Source of the DNA: Cyclobacteriaceae bacterium
Lineage (GTDB): Bacteria; Bacteroidota; Bacteroidia; Cytophagales; Cyclobacteriaceae
Length of the DNA: 64,000 nucleotides
Assembly (NCBI GenBank): GCA_027533395.1
Contig: JAPZUF010000029.1
Location: 1 to 64,000 of the forward strand
Direction: 5' to 3'
Shown: in pieces, positions 25,337-35,389 of the stretch
How positions within the stretch are numbered: the first letter of the stretch is position 1
How the letters are laid out: every line of letters starts with the position of its first letter
Made by a program: the position numbers and the translations under genes
The notes under the pieces: model-generated
Databases searched by the model: none
What the model was told of the DNA's origin: nothing
What the model saw: the letters and a program-made list of their open reading frames with translations, nothing else

Positions 25337-25603
25337 ATGCCACAAACAAAAAAATGCGTTTCAGGTAAAAAACTGTTCGATACCGAAGCCCTAGCATTAT
25401 TGGCATTAATTGAATTTTATCGAAACAATGGTAATGTCAATATCAACGGTCCAAAAAACGTATACCATTGCGATGAATGTTCTTATTGGCATTTTACTTC
25501 GAAAGGAGAGTTTCATCTTGATTTAAAAAATTATTTATCTTCATCAGAATATCAACTTCGGTTGAAAGCAAACAAATGGATTTCAAAATTTAAAGATTAT
25601 TAA
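25337..25603 (+). CDS. Small zinc-ribbon-like protein
   Basis: This 88-residue protein carries YHCDECSYWHFTSK, a CxxC followed by His, plus an earlier CVSGKK that could supply a third Cys. The pattern suggests a small treble-clef or zinc-ribbon fold. There is no signal peptide. The function is not known. The TAA stop touches the SemiSWEET start region, and purT and a methyltransferase gene follow, so it is probably first in a four-gene operon. Confidence 0.65.
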   Translation: MPQTKKCVSGKKLFDTEALALLALIEFYRNNGNVNINGPKNVYHCDECSYWHFTSKGEFHLDLKNYLSSSEYQLRLKANKWISKFKDY

Positions 25604-25609
25604 TTGTAT

Positions 25610-25873
25610 ATGGAATGGATTGATTGGATTGGTCATTTAGGTTCTTTTTTAAGCAGCATTACATTTATACCACAAGTATATAAAGTTTGGCAAACAAAGC
25701 GCACGCAGGATTTAAGCTTAACTATGCTCAGTATAATTTTTACCAGCACTGTAGTGTGGTTAGTGTACGGTGTGGGCAGAATGCTATGGCCAGTTATTAT
25801 TTGCAATAGCATCATCTGTTTACTCAGTATTTTGCTGATTAACTTTAAATTAACTTTCGATAAAAAATCCTGA
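25610..25873 (+). CDS. SemiSWEET sugar transporter (MtN3/PQ-loop)
   Basis: The 87-residue protein has three transmembrane helices, the size and layout of bacterial SemiSWEETs, which dimerise to form a passive sugar uniporter. The family PQ motif is present in [19 protein letters not shown], followed by [19 protein letters not shown] and a third helix [16 protein letters not shown]. The ATG at 25610 is chosen over an in-frame TTG at 25604. The purT ATG is one base after its stop. Sucrose or glucose are known cargoes of relatives; the one here is unknown. Confidence 0.9.
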   Translation: MEWIDWIGHLGSFLSSITFIPQVYKVWQTKRTQDLSLTMLSIIFTSTVVWLVYGVGRMLWPVIICNSIICLLSILLINFKLTFDKKS

Positions 25874-25874
25874 T

Positions 25875-27059
25875 ATGCTAAGCATTGGTACGCCATTAAA
25901 ACCTAAGTCTAAAAAAGCTTTGTTACTAGGTTCTGGTGAATTAGGAAAGGAAGTGGTTATTGAATTACAAAGATTAGGTGTTGAAGTTATAGCAGTTGAC
26001 CGGTATGAACATGCACCCGCTATGCAAGTCGCGCATCGCTCGTATGTTATCAACATGTTAGATGCAAAAGTATTAAGAGGCATAGTTGAAAAGGAAAAAC
26101 CGGATTACATTATTCCAGAAGTAGAAGCGATTGCAACGGATGAATTAGTCAAGTTAGAGTTAGAAGGTCATAACGTAGTTCCTTCTGCAAAAGCTACTCA
26201 ACTTACAATGAACAGAGAAGGTATTCGAAGGTTAGCAGCGGAAACATTACAATTACAAACTTCGCCTTACCGTTTTGCCGGAACATTTGAAGAGTTTACT
26301 CAAGCTGTAAAAGCAATTGGTATTCCTTGTGTAGTAAAACCAGTGATGAGTTCTTCAGGTAAAGGGCAAAGCGTGATCAAAAAAACCCATCAAATTGAAT
26401 CAGCCTGGCAATATGCGCAAGAAGGTGGGAGAGCAGGTGGTGGAAGAGTGATCATTGAAGGTTTTATTCCTTTTGATTATGAAATTACTTTGCTAACCAT
26501 TCAACATGCTAACGGTGTTTCATTTTGCGAACCGATTGGTCACAGGCAAGAACATGGCGATTATCAAGAGTCGTGGCAACCTCATCCTATGCCACAAACT
26601 GCTTTGCAACATGCTCAGAATATGGCTAAGCAGGTAGTTCTTGCATTAGGTGGAAGAGGAATTTTTGGAGTAGAATTTTTTATCAAAGGAGATGAAGTTT
26701 ATTTCAGTGAACTTTCCCCTCGTCCGCATGATACAGGAATGGTTACGATGATTTCTCAAGATCTTTCCGAGTTTGCCTTGCACGTTCGAGCAATATTAGG
26801 TTTACCCATTCCATCTATTCGACAAGTAGGCTTCGCAGCTTCTAGCGTTATTCTTGTGAAAGGTAATAGCGATAATATCCAATTTACAGGTTTTGAAAAG
26901 GCTTTAGCAGAACCTGATACTCAAATTCGACTGTTCGGAAAACCGGAAGTAAAAGGTGAACGAAGAATGGGTGTTTGCCTGGCATTAGGCAATTCAATTG
27001 AAGATGCACGTAAAAAAGCAAACCAAGCAGCTGCATCGATAACGTATTCTTTTTTATGA
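25875..27059 (+). CDS. purT: Formate-dependent GAR transformylase PurT
   Basis: The 394-residue ATP-grasp enzyme makes N-formylglycinamide ribonucleotide from GAR, formate and ATP, the folate-independent third step of purine synthesis. Landmarks are [48 protein letters not shown] for ATP binding, the [18 protein letters not shown] block and [16 protein letters not shown] with metal-binding Glu and Asn/Asp positions. Length is as for E. coli PurT. It sits in a run with SemiSWEET before it and a methyltransferase gene overlapping it by 4 bp (ATGA). Confidence 0.95.
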   Translation: MLSIGTPLKPKSKKALLLGSGELGKEVVIELQRLGVEVIAVDRYEHAPAMQVAHRSYVINMLDAKVLRGIVEKEKPDYIIPEVEAIATDELVKLELEGHNVVPSAKATQLTMNREGIRRLAAETLQLQTSPYRFAGTFEEFTQAVKAIGIPCVVKPVMSSSGKGQSVIKKTHQIESAWQYAQEGGRAGGGRVIIEGFIPFDYEITLLTIQHANGVSFCEPIGHRQEHGDYQESWQPHPMPQTALQHAQNMAKQVVLALGGRGIFGVEFFIKGDEVYFSELSPRPHDTGMVTMISQDLSEFALHVRAILGLPIPSIRQVGFAASSVILVKGNSDNIQFTGFEKALAEPDTQIRLFGKPEVKGERRMGVCLALGNSIEDARKKANQAAASITYSFL

Positions 27060-27808
27060 ATCAGGAAAAACACTGGAATACCATTGGATCGAATTATGAC
27101 GACACTATTTTTGATGTTTTCAATTCAGATTTAAAGCATATACTAAAACGTTATTTGAAGAAGTTCAGCAATCCTAATCATACTGTCATCGATTTTGGAT
27201 GTGGCACTGGCAAAGCGTTTCCCTTATTGGCTCAGCATTTTAAAAATATAATCGGAACTGATTTATCAGCTGCCTTGCTCAAACAAGCAAAAGCGAGAAA
27301 CTCTCCACATGTTGAAGTGATTAAAACAGATTTATCAAAACCTTTGAAAGGTTTTCCAAAAGCTGAATTTGCTTTTTGTTGCAATGTGATCATGCTACAA
27401 GATGAAAATAAGAATTTCAACATGTTGCAGAACATTTATCGTCAATTGAAAAGTAATGGGCATGCCATGCTTATTGTTCCTTCTATGGAGTCCATGCTGT
27501 TCGCCAATATGCAGTTGATTCGTTGGTACGAAAAAGAAGGAAAAACGATTGCTCAGATTCCTTCCGAAGAGTTCGATTACTTTAAAAATGATAAGCTTAA
27601 AACACTATTAGGTTATTTTCATATCGATCATGTGCCAACTAAACATTTCTTAAAAGAAGAAATGGAGTTTTTATGCAAGCAAATTGGTTTTGATATCATG
27701 AACATTGAAAAAGTATCTTATAGTTGGCAAACAGAATTTACAAAACCTCCAAAGTGGTTGAAAGATCCCGGCCCGTGGGATTGGCTGTTTGTGCTGCATA
27801 AAGCTTAA
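27056..27808 (+). CDS. Class I SAM-dependent methyltransferase
   Basis: The 250-residue protein has the Rossmann methyltransferase motif [16 protein letters not shown], an acidic motif [17 protein letters not shown], and [16 protein letters not shown] as motif IV. It begins with [19 protein letters not shown], a common start for this superfamily. The target is unknown. Translation is probably coupled to purT through a 4-bp overlap. The last 100 residues ([18 protein letters not shown] and [14 protein letters not shown]) do not point to a named subgroup. Confidence 0.85.
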   Translation: MNQEKHWNTIGSNYDDTIFDVFNSDLKHILKRYLKKFSNPNHTVIDFGCGTGKAFPLLAQHFKNIIGTDLSAALLKQAKARNSPHVEVIKTDLSKPLKGFPKAEFAFCCNVIMLQDENKNFNMLQNIYRQLKSNGHAMLIVPSMESMLFANMQLIRWYEKEGKTIAQIPSEEFDYFKNDKLKTLLGYFHIDHVPTKHFLKEEMEFLCKQIGFDIMNIEKVSYSWQTEFTKPPKWLKDPGPWDWLFVLHKA

Positions 27809-27866
27809 ACATTGATTAATTGAGTATGTTTTTTAGTTAAAATGAACATTTTGGTGATGCAATTAA

Positions 27867-27898
27867 TTTGCTTTAGCCAAGCGCACCGACTATATTTC
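27867..27898 (+). promoter_or_regulatory. Promoter of the class A PBP gene
   Basis: TTTG at 27867-27870 and TATATTTC at 27891-27898 are separated by 20 bp, fitting the Bacteroidota -33/-7 pattern TTTG-N19-21-TAnnTTTG with one mismatch. The expected start site is about 10 bp before the ATG at 27917. Confidence 0.5.
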
Positions 27899-27916
27899 TG
27901 ATTCGTACCCTTACCT

Positions 27917-30412
27917 ATGCCTTCCGGTAATTCTTTGTTTCATTCGCTACAATCTTTTTGGTTAACAAAAGCCAAACCCTTTTTTATTAACTTTTTGCAA
28001 TGGATTAGAGTAAGCTACTTTAAAATAAAGGAATATTACGCAACACATCCTAAGCAAAGAAAGTGGACAATCGCTGGGGTGTTAGTAATGGGACCTCCAT
28101 TGCTTTTGCTATTGGTTGTTTGGATTGAGATTCCCGGTAAAAAAGCGTTACGTAATATTCAAAATCAATTGCCTTCTGAAATTTACAGCGCTGATAGCGT
28201 GTTAATCGGAAGATTTTTTGTACAAGATAGAACGGAAGTTGAATTCGATCAGATAGCTCAATCTGTTAAAGATGCATTAATAGCTACAGAAGATATTCGT
28301 TTTTACGAACATGGTGGTGTTGATTTCGAAAGTTTAGGTCGTGTGCTAACGAAATCGATTATCATGGGCGATGAATCGGCCGGAGGCGGTAGTACACTGA
28401 CTCAGCAATTATCCAAAAATTTATATCCTCGAAAAAAGTATTGGATGCTTTCCATGTTAATCAATAAGCTGCGAGAAATGTGGACAGCCATGCGCATCGA
28501 AGACATCTACAATAAAGATCAAATTCTAACTATGTATTTAAATACAGTTTCATTTGCCGATCAAACGTATGGGATTGAAACTGCATCAAAACGTTTTTTC
28601 TCTGTTTCAGCTAAAGATTTAAAAACAGAACAAGCAGCTTTATTAGTGGGCATGCTTAAAGCTACTCATTCTTATAATCCTCGTTTATTTCCTGAACGTG
28701 CTTTAAAAAGAAGAAACGTTGTTATCGGGCAAATGGTAAAATACAATTTTCTAAAAAAAGTTGATGCAGAAAATATTCAAGAAAAACCTTTAGCTCTCCG
28801 TTATACTCGACCTAAAAATAATTTGGGATTAGCGCCTTACTTTAAAGAATACGTAAGAACTGAATTACAAAAATGGTTTGACGAACACCCAAATGATGAA
28901 GGTGAACAGTATAATATTTATACAGATGGACTGAAAATTTATACGACCATTGATTCTCGCATGCAAACTTATGCCGAGAAAGCGGTTGAACAACAAATGA
29001 CTGAATTACAAAAACAATTTTTCTCGCATTGGGGTAAGGAAGGATTGTTTAAGGAAAATAAAACTTTGCTTTCCGATGCTATCAAAAGAAGTGATCGTTA
29101 TAAAAAATTAGTAGAGGAAGGATTTACAGAAGAAGAGATATTGAAAAAGCTAGAAAAGAAAATTCCGATCCGCCTTTTTTCTTGGCAAGGTGAAAAAGAA
29201 GTTATTGCCAGTCCGATAGATTCTATTAAACATCATTTACAATTTCTAAACGCAGGATTTTTAGTTTTAGATGCACATAACGGTCAGATAAAAGCTTGGG
29301 TAGGCGGAATTGATCATCAGTTTTTTCAATACGACCATGTTCGTACAAGTACGAAAAGACAAGTAGGTTCTATTTTCAAGCCACTTGTATACGCGACTGC
29401 TATCGATAAAGGTATTTCGCCATGCGAACTAGTTCCGGCCAATCGTGAAACATACATTGATGAAGAAGGAGAGGAGTGGACTCCACGAAACTCCAACATA
29501 GATTACGAAGTAAAATATACGATGCGAGGAGCGCTGGCTTATTCTGTTAACACGGTGGCTGTAAAAATGATTATGAAAGCAGGCGTGAACGAAACAAAAG
29601 AAGTCGCCAGAAAAATGGGAATAGAAAGTGAATTACCTGATGTGCCTTCAATCGCCTTGGGTTCACCTTCTGTTTCATTAATGGAAATGACGCAAGCTTT
29701 TTCAGGCTTTGCCAATGAAGGTGAAACTGTAAAGCCCATCTATGTTACAAAAGTAGTAGATGTAAGAGGAAATATAGTGAAGGATTTACCACAACCTGAA
29801 AGAACACAACCTGCCTTGAGTAAAAAAGCAATTGCGTTAACACGTGAGATGATGCGTACCGTTACACAGGAAGGAACAGCTTCTCGCATCAGATGGAAGT
29901 ATGGTGTATACTCAGAGTTGGCAGGAAAAACGGGAACAACACAAGGCAACGCTGATGGATGGTTTATGGCTGTAACACCTGATTTAGTAATTGGCTCTTG
30001 GGTAGGTGCTGACGATCAGCGCGTGCGTTTCAGACATACAGAACTAGGACAAGGCGCCAGCACAGCATTACCCATTGCAGGCTATTTTTTAAAACAAGTT
30101 AACGTAGATAAAAAATTTAAAAGATTGGCAGAGGCAAAATTTAATCTATTACCAGATGAATGGAGAAAAGAATTAGATTGTGATTTATACGAATTGGATT
30201 CTGCGCTTATTCGAAGAATTGAAAAAGTAAAATGGAAACGCGATTCAACTTTATCGGCAGATACAACAGCAACTATTGAAGAATCCTTTTTGGAACAATT
30301 GTTAAAACGAAAGCAAAAAATGCTGCAATACCAAATGCGACAAGATTCTATTCGCAGGCGAGATTTAATTAATGTAATAGAAAACGAAAACGAAACGAAT
30401 GATGACAATTGA
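27917..30412 (+). CDS. Class A penicillin-binding protein (PBP1A type)
   Basis: The 831-residue bifunctional enzyme polymerises and crosslinks peptidoglycan. A cytoplasmic start of about 50 residues precedes one membrane helix (WTIAGVLVMGPPLLLLLVVW). The GT51 transglycosylase domain follows: EDIRFYEHGGVDF with the catalytic Glu125, and GGSTLTQQLSKNLYPR. The transpeptidase domain has GSIFKPL (Ser485 nucleophile and the SxxK Lys), the SVN triad within AYSVNTVAVKM, and the KTG motif in AGKTGTTQG. All key residues are present. A charged C-terminal tail of about 100 residues follows. The end overlaps the next gene by 14 bp. Confidence 0.95.
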   Translation: MPSGNSLFHSLQSFWLTKAKPFFINFLQWIRVSYFKIKEYYATHPKQRKWTIAGVLVMGPPLLLLLVVWIEIPGKKALRNIQNQLPSEIYSADSVLIGRFFVQDRTEVEFDQIAQSVKDALIATEDIRFYEHGGVDFESLGRVLTKSIIMGDESAGGGSTLTQQLSKNLYPRKKYWMLSMLINKLREMWTAMRIEDIYNKDQILTMYLNTVSFADQTYGIETASKRFFSVSAKDLKTEQAALLVGMLKATHSYNPRLFPERALKRRNVVIGQMVKYNFLKKVDAENIQEKPLALRYTRPKNNLGLAPYFKEYVRTELQKWFDEHPNDEGEQYNIYTDGLKIYTTIDSRMQTYAEKAVEQQMTELQKQFFSHWGKEGLFKENKTLLSDAIKRSDRYKKLVEEGFTEEEILKKLEKKIPIRLFSWQGEKEVIASPIDSIKHHLQFLNAGFLVLDAHNGQIKAWVGGIDHQFFQYDHVRTSTKRQVGSIFKPLVYATAIDKGISPCELVPANRETYIDEEGEEWTPRNSNIDYEVKYTMRGALAYSVNTVAVKMIMKAGVNETKEVARKMGIESELPDVPSIALGSPSVSLMEMTQAFSGFANEGETVKPIYVTKVVDVRGNIVKDLPQPERTQPALSKKAIALTREMMRTVTQEGTASRIRWKYGVYSELAGKTGTTQGNADGWFMAVTPDLVIGSWVGADDQRVRFRHTELGQGASTALPIAGYFLKQVNVDKKFKRLAEAKFNLLPDEWRKELDCDLYELDSALIRRIEKVKWKRDSTLSADTTATIEESFLEQLLKRKQKMLQYQMRQDSIRRRDLINVIENENETNDDN

Positions 30413-31346
30413 TAAAATGCTGGGTATCGATTACCCGATTATTGTAGCGCCTATGTTTTTGATTTCGAATACAGCCATGATTAAAGCTGCTATGGATAAT
30501 GGCATAACTGCCGCCTTCCCAGCGTTAAACTTTAGAACTGATGAAGAACTACGGTCTGCTATACTCGAATTGAAAAATCATAGCAATAAGCCATTTGGCG
30601 TAAATTTGATTGTTAACAAATCCAATCTTCTTTACAAAAGTCAGTTAAAAACATTAGCAGAATTAAAAGTTGATTTCATCATTACTTCATTAGGTTCTCC
30701 TGAAGAAGTTATCAAAACGTGTAAACCCTTAGGGATAAAAGTTTTTTGTGATGTAGTAGATACAGCCTATGCAAAAAAGGTAGAAGCATTAGGAGCGGAT
30801 GCAGTTATTGCTGTAAATAACCAAGCAGGTGGACACGCAGGAAATATTGATCCAGCTACATTAGTTAAGCAATTAAAAGCTGAGATTAAAATCCCGATTA
30901 TTTCGGCTGGTGGAATTGCTAAAGCTGCACATATAAAAGAAATTATAGAAGCCGGTGCTGCCGGTGTATCAGTTGGAACTATTTTTATTGCGAGTGAAGA
31001 AGCACCAGTTTCTGCTGAATATAAACAAGCCATGGTAGACTATGGCGCTAAAGATATTATGCGTACCACAAAAATGTCGGGCAGTGCGCTAACAGTTATT
31101 AATACGCCCTATGTAAAAGAAATGGGCACTGAAGCTAACTTTTTAGAACGATTGTTACATAAGAATAAGACATTGAAGAAATATGTGAAGATGTTAATTG
31201 CGTGGCGTGGTATGAAAGCCATTGAAAAGGCGGCTTTCAGTGCAACTTATAAAACAGTTTGGTGTGCTGGGCCATCCATTGAATATGTAAAATCAATCCG
31301 GCCAATGAAAGAGATTATCCAAGACTTAACGCTTGGATTGAAATAG
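30399..31346 (+). CDS. Nitronate monooxygenase / enoyl-reductase-like FMN enzyme
   Basis: The 315-residue protein is a TIM-barrel FMN enzyme of the 2-nitropropane dioxygenase group. Family segments include YPIIVAPMFLISN, LNFRTDEEL, NNQAGGHAG with the active-site His, and the phosphate-binding region IISAGGIAKAAH plus GAAGVSVGTIFIASEEAP. Members oxidise nitronates or act in fatty acid synthesis as FabK; here the length and GGHAG motif favour the monooxygenase-like group. A 14-bp overlap with the PBP gene suggests cotranscription. Confidence 0.88.
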   Translation: MMTIDKMLGIDYPIIVAPMFLISNTAMIKAAMDNGITAAFPALNFRTDEELRSAILELKNHSNKPFGVNLIVNKSNLLYKSQLKTLAELKVDFIITSLGSPEEVIKTCKPLGIKVFCDVVDTAYAKKVEALGADAVIAVNNQAGGHAGNIDPATLVKQLKAEIKIPIISAGGIAKAAHIKEIIEAGAAGVSVGTIFIASEEAPVSAEYKQAMVDYGAKDIMRTTKMSGSALTVINTPYVKEMGTEANFLERLLHKNKTLKKYVKMLIAWRGMKAIEKAAFSATYKTVWCAGPSIEYVKSIRPMKEIIQDLTLGLK

Positions 31347-31378
31347 CTCTTTCATTGACTCGTTTTAGATTCAATCTT

Positions 31379-33547
31379 TTATTTTTTATACTTCTTTACT
31401 TGTTTTAAATCATTTGTTGAAGCTGGCATAATTGAAACAGCTACACCACCACCATTTGCCAAGTTTACTTTTAAAATGGTGGATGAGTTCACTATAAATT
31501 TTTCAATCTTATATGCCATAGGATTGTTCTTCCAATCTGCTGTTTCAGCATCTTGGTATAACGTTGCCACATATGTTTTTCCTTTGTCTAAAAAATCTAG
31601 TTTTATCGCAGAGGTTCTTTTATACTCATCTGTTATAGCGCCAATAAACCAGTTGTCTTTTCCTTTTGCTTTTCTTGCGATGGTTAGATAGTCACCAGGT
31701 TCTGCTTCTATTACTCTAGTATCATCCCAATCAACGGCTACATCCTTTATAAATTGAAATGCATCTAATCTTTTCTTGTAAGCATCGGGTATATCAGCAG
31801 CCATTTGTAACGGACTGTATAAGGTTACATACAAGGCCAATTGTTTAGCAAGCGTTGTATGCACTTGAAAACCATTTGGAGACTGATTATTGAATGGTCT
31901 TTGAGAAACGTAGTAATCCATTTTAATTTCAAAAATACCTGGAGTATAATCCATCGGTCCACCTATTAATCGGGTGAAGGGTAAAATAGTTTCGTGCTCC
32001 GGTGGATTGCCTATGCTCCACGCATTAAATTCATTTCCACGTGCAGCTTCGCAGGCTAACCAATTCGGATAAGTTCTGTGTAAACCAGTTGGTCGAACGG
32101 GTTCGTGCGCATCAAGCATGATTTGATAATCAGCAGTTTTTTGTGCAACTCGATTATAATGGTTTACCATCCATTGTCCATCGTGGTGCTCGCCTCTTGG
32201 AATAATTTTACCTACATAGCCTGTTTTAACGGCATCATAACCATTTTGCTTCATAAACTGATACGCTTCATCCATTCTTCTTTCGTAATTCGTTACCGAA
32301 CCGGAAGTTTCATGATGCATAATCAACTTTACATTTTTAGACTTTGCATATTCTTGCAATGCTTTTACATCAAAGTCAGGGTAAGGGGTAATAAAGTCAA
32401 ATACATTTTCTTTCCACTGGCCAAACCAATCTTCCCATCCAACATTCCAACCTTCTACTAAAACACCATCAAAACCGTGTTGCGCAGCAAAATCAATATA
32501 GCGTTTGGTGTTTTGGGTATTGGCGGCATGTCTTCCATTTGGTTTGATAGACTTCCAATCAGTTTTATCCAATTGCAAATTGGTTTGGTCGCTGTAGTGC
32601 CAGGTACCGGTGCCTACGTGCATTTCCCACCAGATGCCAACATATTTTTGTGGTTTAATCCAGCTTGTATTTTCTAATGTGCTTGGCTCATTCAAATTTA
32701 AAATTGTTTTAGAAGCGATTAATTCTCTGGCATCATCACTTGCCAAAATGGTTCTCCACGGTGTGTTATATGGAGTTTGCAAGTACGCTTTGTTGCCAAT
32801 GGCATCAGGAACTAAATGCGCTTTCAATTCAAATGTTTGTTTATTCACTTCCAAATTCATTGCAGGATAATTAACCAAAGCCGCTTCATGAATATTAATA
32901 TAAAGTTCTTCTTTTGATTTCAATTGAAGAGGAGTTTGCACTGCATTAGGAATGGCTACGCGTGTACTAATTTCGTCAGCTTGCTTCGAGCGATTGTTTT
33001 CATCTATCTCACTCAGTAATGTTGTAGAGTAAATATATTCGTTGGTGTCGTAGTCTCCAGGAATCCAGAATGCCTTATGGTTTCCTGATAAAGGAAAAGA
33101 TGTTAGTTCATCTTTCACTACAAAATGTTGCAAGTTACTTTGTTGTGGAAATTCATAGCGAAAGCCGAGTCCATCGTCAAAAAGTCTGAAACGGATAAGT
33201 AAGATCCTATTGGTGCTTTTTTGTTGTAAGGTAATCGCTAATTCCCTGTATTGATTTTTAATTTCTTTTACTTCTCCCCAAACCGGTTGCCAACTTGATC
33301 GGTGGGTGAGGGTATCCCATTTTACAATAGAGAAATTGCTATTAAAATTTTCATTATTACTTAGCACAAAACCAGTTCTACCTTTTGTCACAAGATTCTG
33401 ATTTTTGTATGATAATGAATACAATAGTGAGCCTGTTGAATTTAATTCAGTTTGTAACGTAAATTCTTTGCTTAGTGACTGTATGCTTTGAGAATAGCCA
33501 AGCATTACAATCAATATTAGTGATATGGTTGAGAATATTTTTTTCAT
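31379..33547 (-). CDS. GH97 family alpha-glycosidase (SusB-like)
   Basis: The 722-residue protein has a signal peptide (MKKIFSTISLILIVMLGYS), an N-terminal beta-supersandwich (about 25-290), a (beta/alpha)8 barrel with KYVGIWWEMHVGTGTWHY, HGFDGVLVEGWNVGWEDW, LIMHHETSG, VKTGYVGKIIPRGEHHDG and DAHEPVRPTGLHRTYPNW, then a C-terminal beta-domain. These blocks are diagnostic for GH97, which includes alpha-glucosidase SusB and alpha-galactosidases. The Gly in KTGYVG, where retaining members carry their nucleophile Asp, and the Glu residues in AHEPVRP and GNEFNAW suggest the inverting alpha-glucosidase type (inference from memory). It lies 8 bp after the GH43 gene and belongs to the minus-strand arm of the PUL. 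Confidence 0.92.
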   Translation of the reverse strand: MKKIFSTISLILIVMLGYSQSIQSLSKEFTLQTELNSTGSLLYSLSYKNQNLVTKGRTGFVLSNNENFNSNFSIVKWDTLTHRSSWQPVWGEVKEIKNQYRELAITLQQKSTNRILLIRFRLFDDGLGFRYEFPQQSNLQHFVVKDELTSFPLSGNHKAFWIPGDYDTNEYIYSTTLLSEIDENNRSKQADEISTRVAIPNAVQTPLQLKSKEELYINIHEAALVNYPAMNLEVNKQTFELKAHLVPDAIGNKAYLQTPYNTPWRTILASDDARELIASKTILNLNEPSTLENTSWIKPQKYVGIWWEMHVGTGTWHYSDQTNLQLDKTDWKSIKPNGRHAANTQNTKRYIDFAAQHGFDGVLVEGWNVGWEDWFGQWKENVFDFITPYPDFDVKALQEYAKSKNVKLIMHHETSGSVTNYERRMDEAYQFMKQNGYDAVKTGYVGKIIPRGEHHDGQWMVNHYNRVAQKTADYQIMLDAHEPVRPTGLHRTYPNWLACEAARGNEFNAWSIGNPPEHETILPFTRLIGGPMDYTPGIFEIKMDYYVSQRPFNNQSPNGFQVHTTLAKQLALYVTLYSPLQMAADIPDAYKKRLDAFQFIKDVAVDWDDTRVIEAEPGDYLTIARKAKGKDNWFIGAITDEYKRTSAIKLDFLDKGKTYVATLYQDAETADWKNNPMAYKIEKFIVNSSTILKVNLANGGGVAVSIMPASTNDLKQVKKYKK

Positions 33548-33555
33548 AGTAAATT

Positions 33556-35313
33556 TTAAAATGGTCCTATTACTTTACTTAATGTTGAAACACCAGCTTC
33601 GTTAAATGATTCTATGGCAAAATAATATTTTTGTCCTACAGTTAAAGCACGTATTTCTTTTTCTGTGGGTTGATCATGCCATATTTGGTAAGTTTGATAT
33701 AATTTATCAGGGGCAACTCCCCAGCGAATGTTATAACCAACTACATTTTTATGTTTTTCCCATTTTACTAGGGCATTTCGTGTATCGCTTAGTCGGGTAA
33801 CGGTTAATGATTTGGGTGTAGAAGGTAATTTATCTTTTGATACACCAAAAACTCTGAAATCGCTTATAGCTAAATTGGGTGTTTTAACATAATGATGAAT
33901 ATACTTCACATAACGGGCTTCTATAGGTTTTTCTAGTTCAATGTAAGCATTTGGTCTGTCTTCTTTTCTACCTCTGTTATCGTATATTGTTTTCCAATTA
34001 ATGTTATCAGTTGAAGTTTGAACGGCAAATGCAGTGTATACGCCCTCATTATTATAAATGGTAGATTGATAATCTGTATAATTGATTTGCACTGCATAAA
34101 CTGTTGATACTTTCTGCAGGTCAATAACAGCTTCTTCTCCTTTTTCATTTTTTCCAGCTACCCAAAAAGTTCTTGGGTTTTCGTCTGTTAATAAATATCC
34201 ATCAAAATTAGGTTGATGCGATGTTGTGTTAACTGGTTTTTTATAAGACAACAACATCCAGCCAGTAAACAACGAAGTTTGGTCTGTAACGCCACGGTCA
34301 GGTATATAATGTGGAAAGTCTCCAAATCGGGTATTGAAGTGCATGTTATCATCTTTATCGAAGCCTCCGGGAAACATGGCAATTCTTCTTTCAAAATTCC
34401 AATTTACGGCAATCCAGGGCGTTCCGGTGTTCCACCAGTTTCCATGTTTATCTTGAAAAGTGTTGCCATGCCCAGCACCTGTAACAAATCCTCCAGGTTT
34501 ATAAGATATAGGATTGTAGTTGGCATACTCGAACGGGCCAAGAGGTTTATCACTTATATAGGTACCGTTGGCATACACATTATATTCTGTGCCTGGCGCG
34601 CCATATTGAAGATAATATTTGCCTTTGTATTTTGTCATCCAAGCGCCTTCCATGTATGGCTTAATTGTATCGCGGTGGTCGTAACCAAATCTTTCCCAAC
34701 CGTGTTTGTCGGGATGCAATCTGAGCATGGGTAAATAATCGCCTTTGTAAATCAGGTTTTTGCTTTTATCTAATTCAGATCCATACAAAGGAAATACATT
34801 AGATGATCCCCAATACATGTACCACTTGTCAAGTTCTTCGTCATAAAATAATGCTGGATCCCACGGACCAACATTTTTCGGTAATGCAGGCAACCAACGG
34901 TTATAGAAGTTTAGTTTTCCTGTTTCAGGTTGGGTGGTATAAAAAATAGGACGTTGTTCGAAAGTAGATTGAAACAAATACAAAGTGTCTCTAACAGATA
35001 AAGCAGCGGGTGCGCAGATGTCTTCCATCGGCCATCGGCTTGGCTCAATGTATTTCCAGTTAACTAGATTATCGGAAGTCCAGTATCCTCCGGAAATAGT
35101 AACAAACAAGTAATATTTGTTTTGATGCATCACAATAACGGGATCGGCACCTGAGCGATAAGAAATTTTTTGATTGATTTGTTCCCAATTGTATCGGTAA
35201 TCAATATCCATTGGGTTGCAATATGTTTTATTGCCTAATCTTTCCTGCGCATTAAGATTTTGTAATAGAACAAATATCAGGAATGAGATGGTGGTAATCG
35301 TATTTTTTATCAT
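33556..35313 (-). CDS. GH43-like glycosidase with F5/8C and Fn3 modules
   Basis: The 585-residue protein has a signal peptide (MIKNTITTISFLIFVLLQNL), a five-bladed propeller domain, a discoidin-like (F5/8 type C) carbohydrate-binding module (about 365-485) and a C-terminal Fn3 domain. The GH43 residues are visible: Asp base in YRSGADPVIV, pKa-modulating Asp in VGPWDPALFYD and acid Glu in YMEGAWMTK. GH43 enzymes act on arabinosides, xylosides or galactosides; the target here is uncertain. Met at 35319 is an alternative start two codons earlier. The gene is first in the minus-strand arm of the PUL and divergent from the GH144-type gene. Confidence 0.85.
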   Translation of the reverse strand: MIKNTITTISFLIFVLLQNLNAQERLGNKTYCNPMDIDYRYNWEQINQKISYRSGADPVIVMHQNKYYLFVTISGGYWTSDNLVNWKYIEPSRWPMEDICAPAALSVRDTLYLFQSTFEQRPIFYTTQPETGKLNFYNRWLPALPKNVGPWDPALFYDEELDKWYMYWGSSNVFPLYGSELDKSKNLIYKGDYLPMLRLHPDKHGWERFGYDHRDTIKPYMEGAWMTKYKGKYYLQYGAPGTEYNVYANGTYISDKPLGPFEYANYNPISYKPGGFVTGAGHGNTFQDKHGNWWNTGTPWIAVNWNFERRIAMFPGGFDKDDNMHFNTRFGDFPHYIPDRGVTDQTSLFTGWMLLSYKKPVNTTSHQPNFDGYLLTDENPRTFWVAGKNEKGEEAVIDLQKVSTVYAVQINYTDYQSTIYNNEGVYTAFAVQTSTDNINWKTIYDNRGRKEDRPNAYIELEKPIEARYVKYIHHYVKTPNLAISDFRVFGVSKDKLPSTPKSLTVTRLSDTRNALVKWEKHKNVVGYNIRWGVAPDKLYQTYQIWHDQPTEKEIRALTVGQKYYFAIESFNEAGVSTLSKVIGPF

Positions 35314-35389
35314 TAACAAAACTTTATCGAAAAGAAATAAATTATTGTAACATTGCCTTATAAATTAGCATATAAATTTAAAACAGCAT

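Noticed and set aside
30082-30408. 108-codon open frame opposite the PBP tail
   Set aside because: Antisense to the charged C-terminal tail of the PBP and without any domain.
32105-32461. 118-codon open frame opposite the GH97 gene
   Set aside because: Antisense shadow of a well-conserved enzyme, no start context or recognisable domain.
34213-34734. 173-codon open frame opposite the GH43-like gene
   Set aside because: Lies antisense to the catalytic domain; composition is that of a reverse-frame translation.
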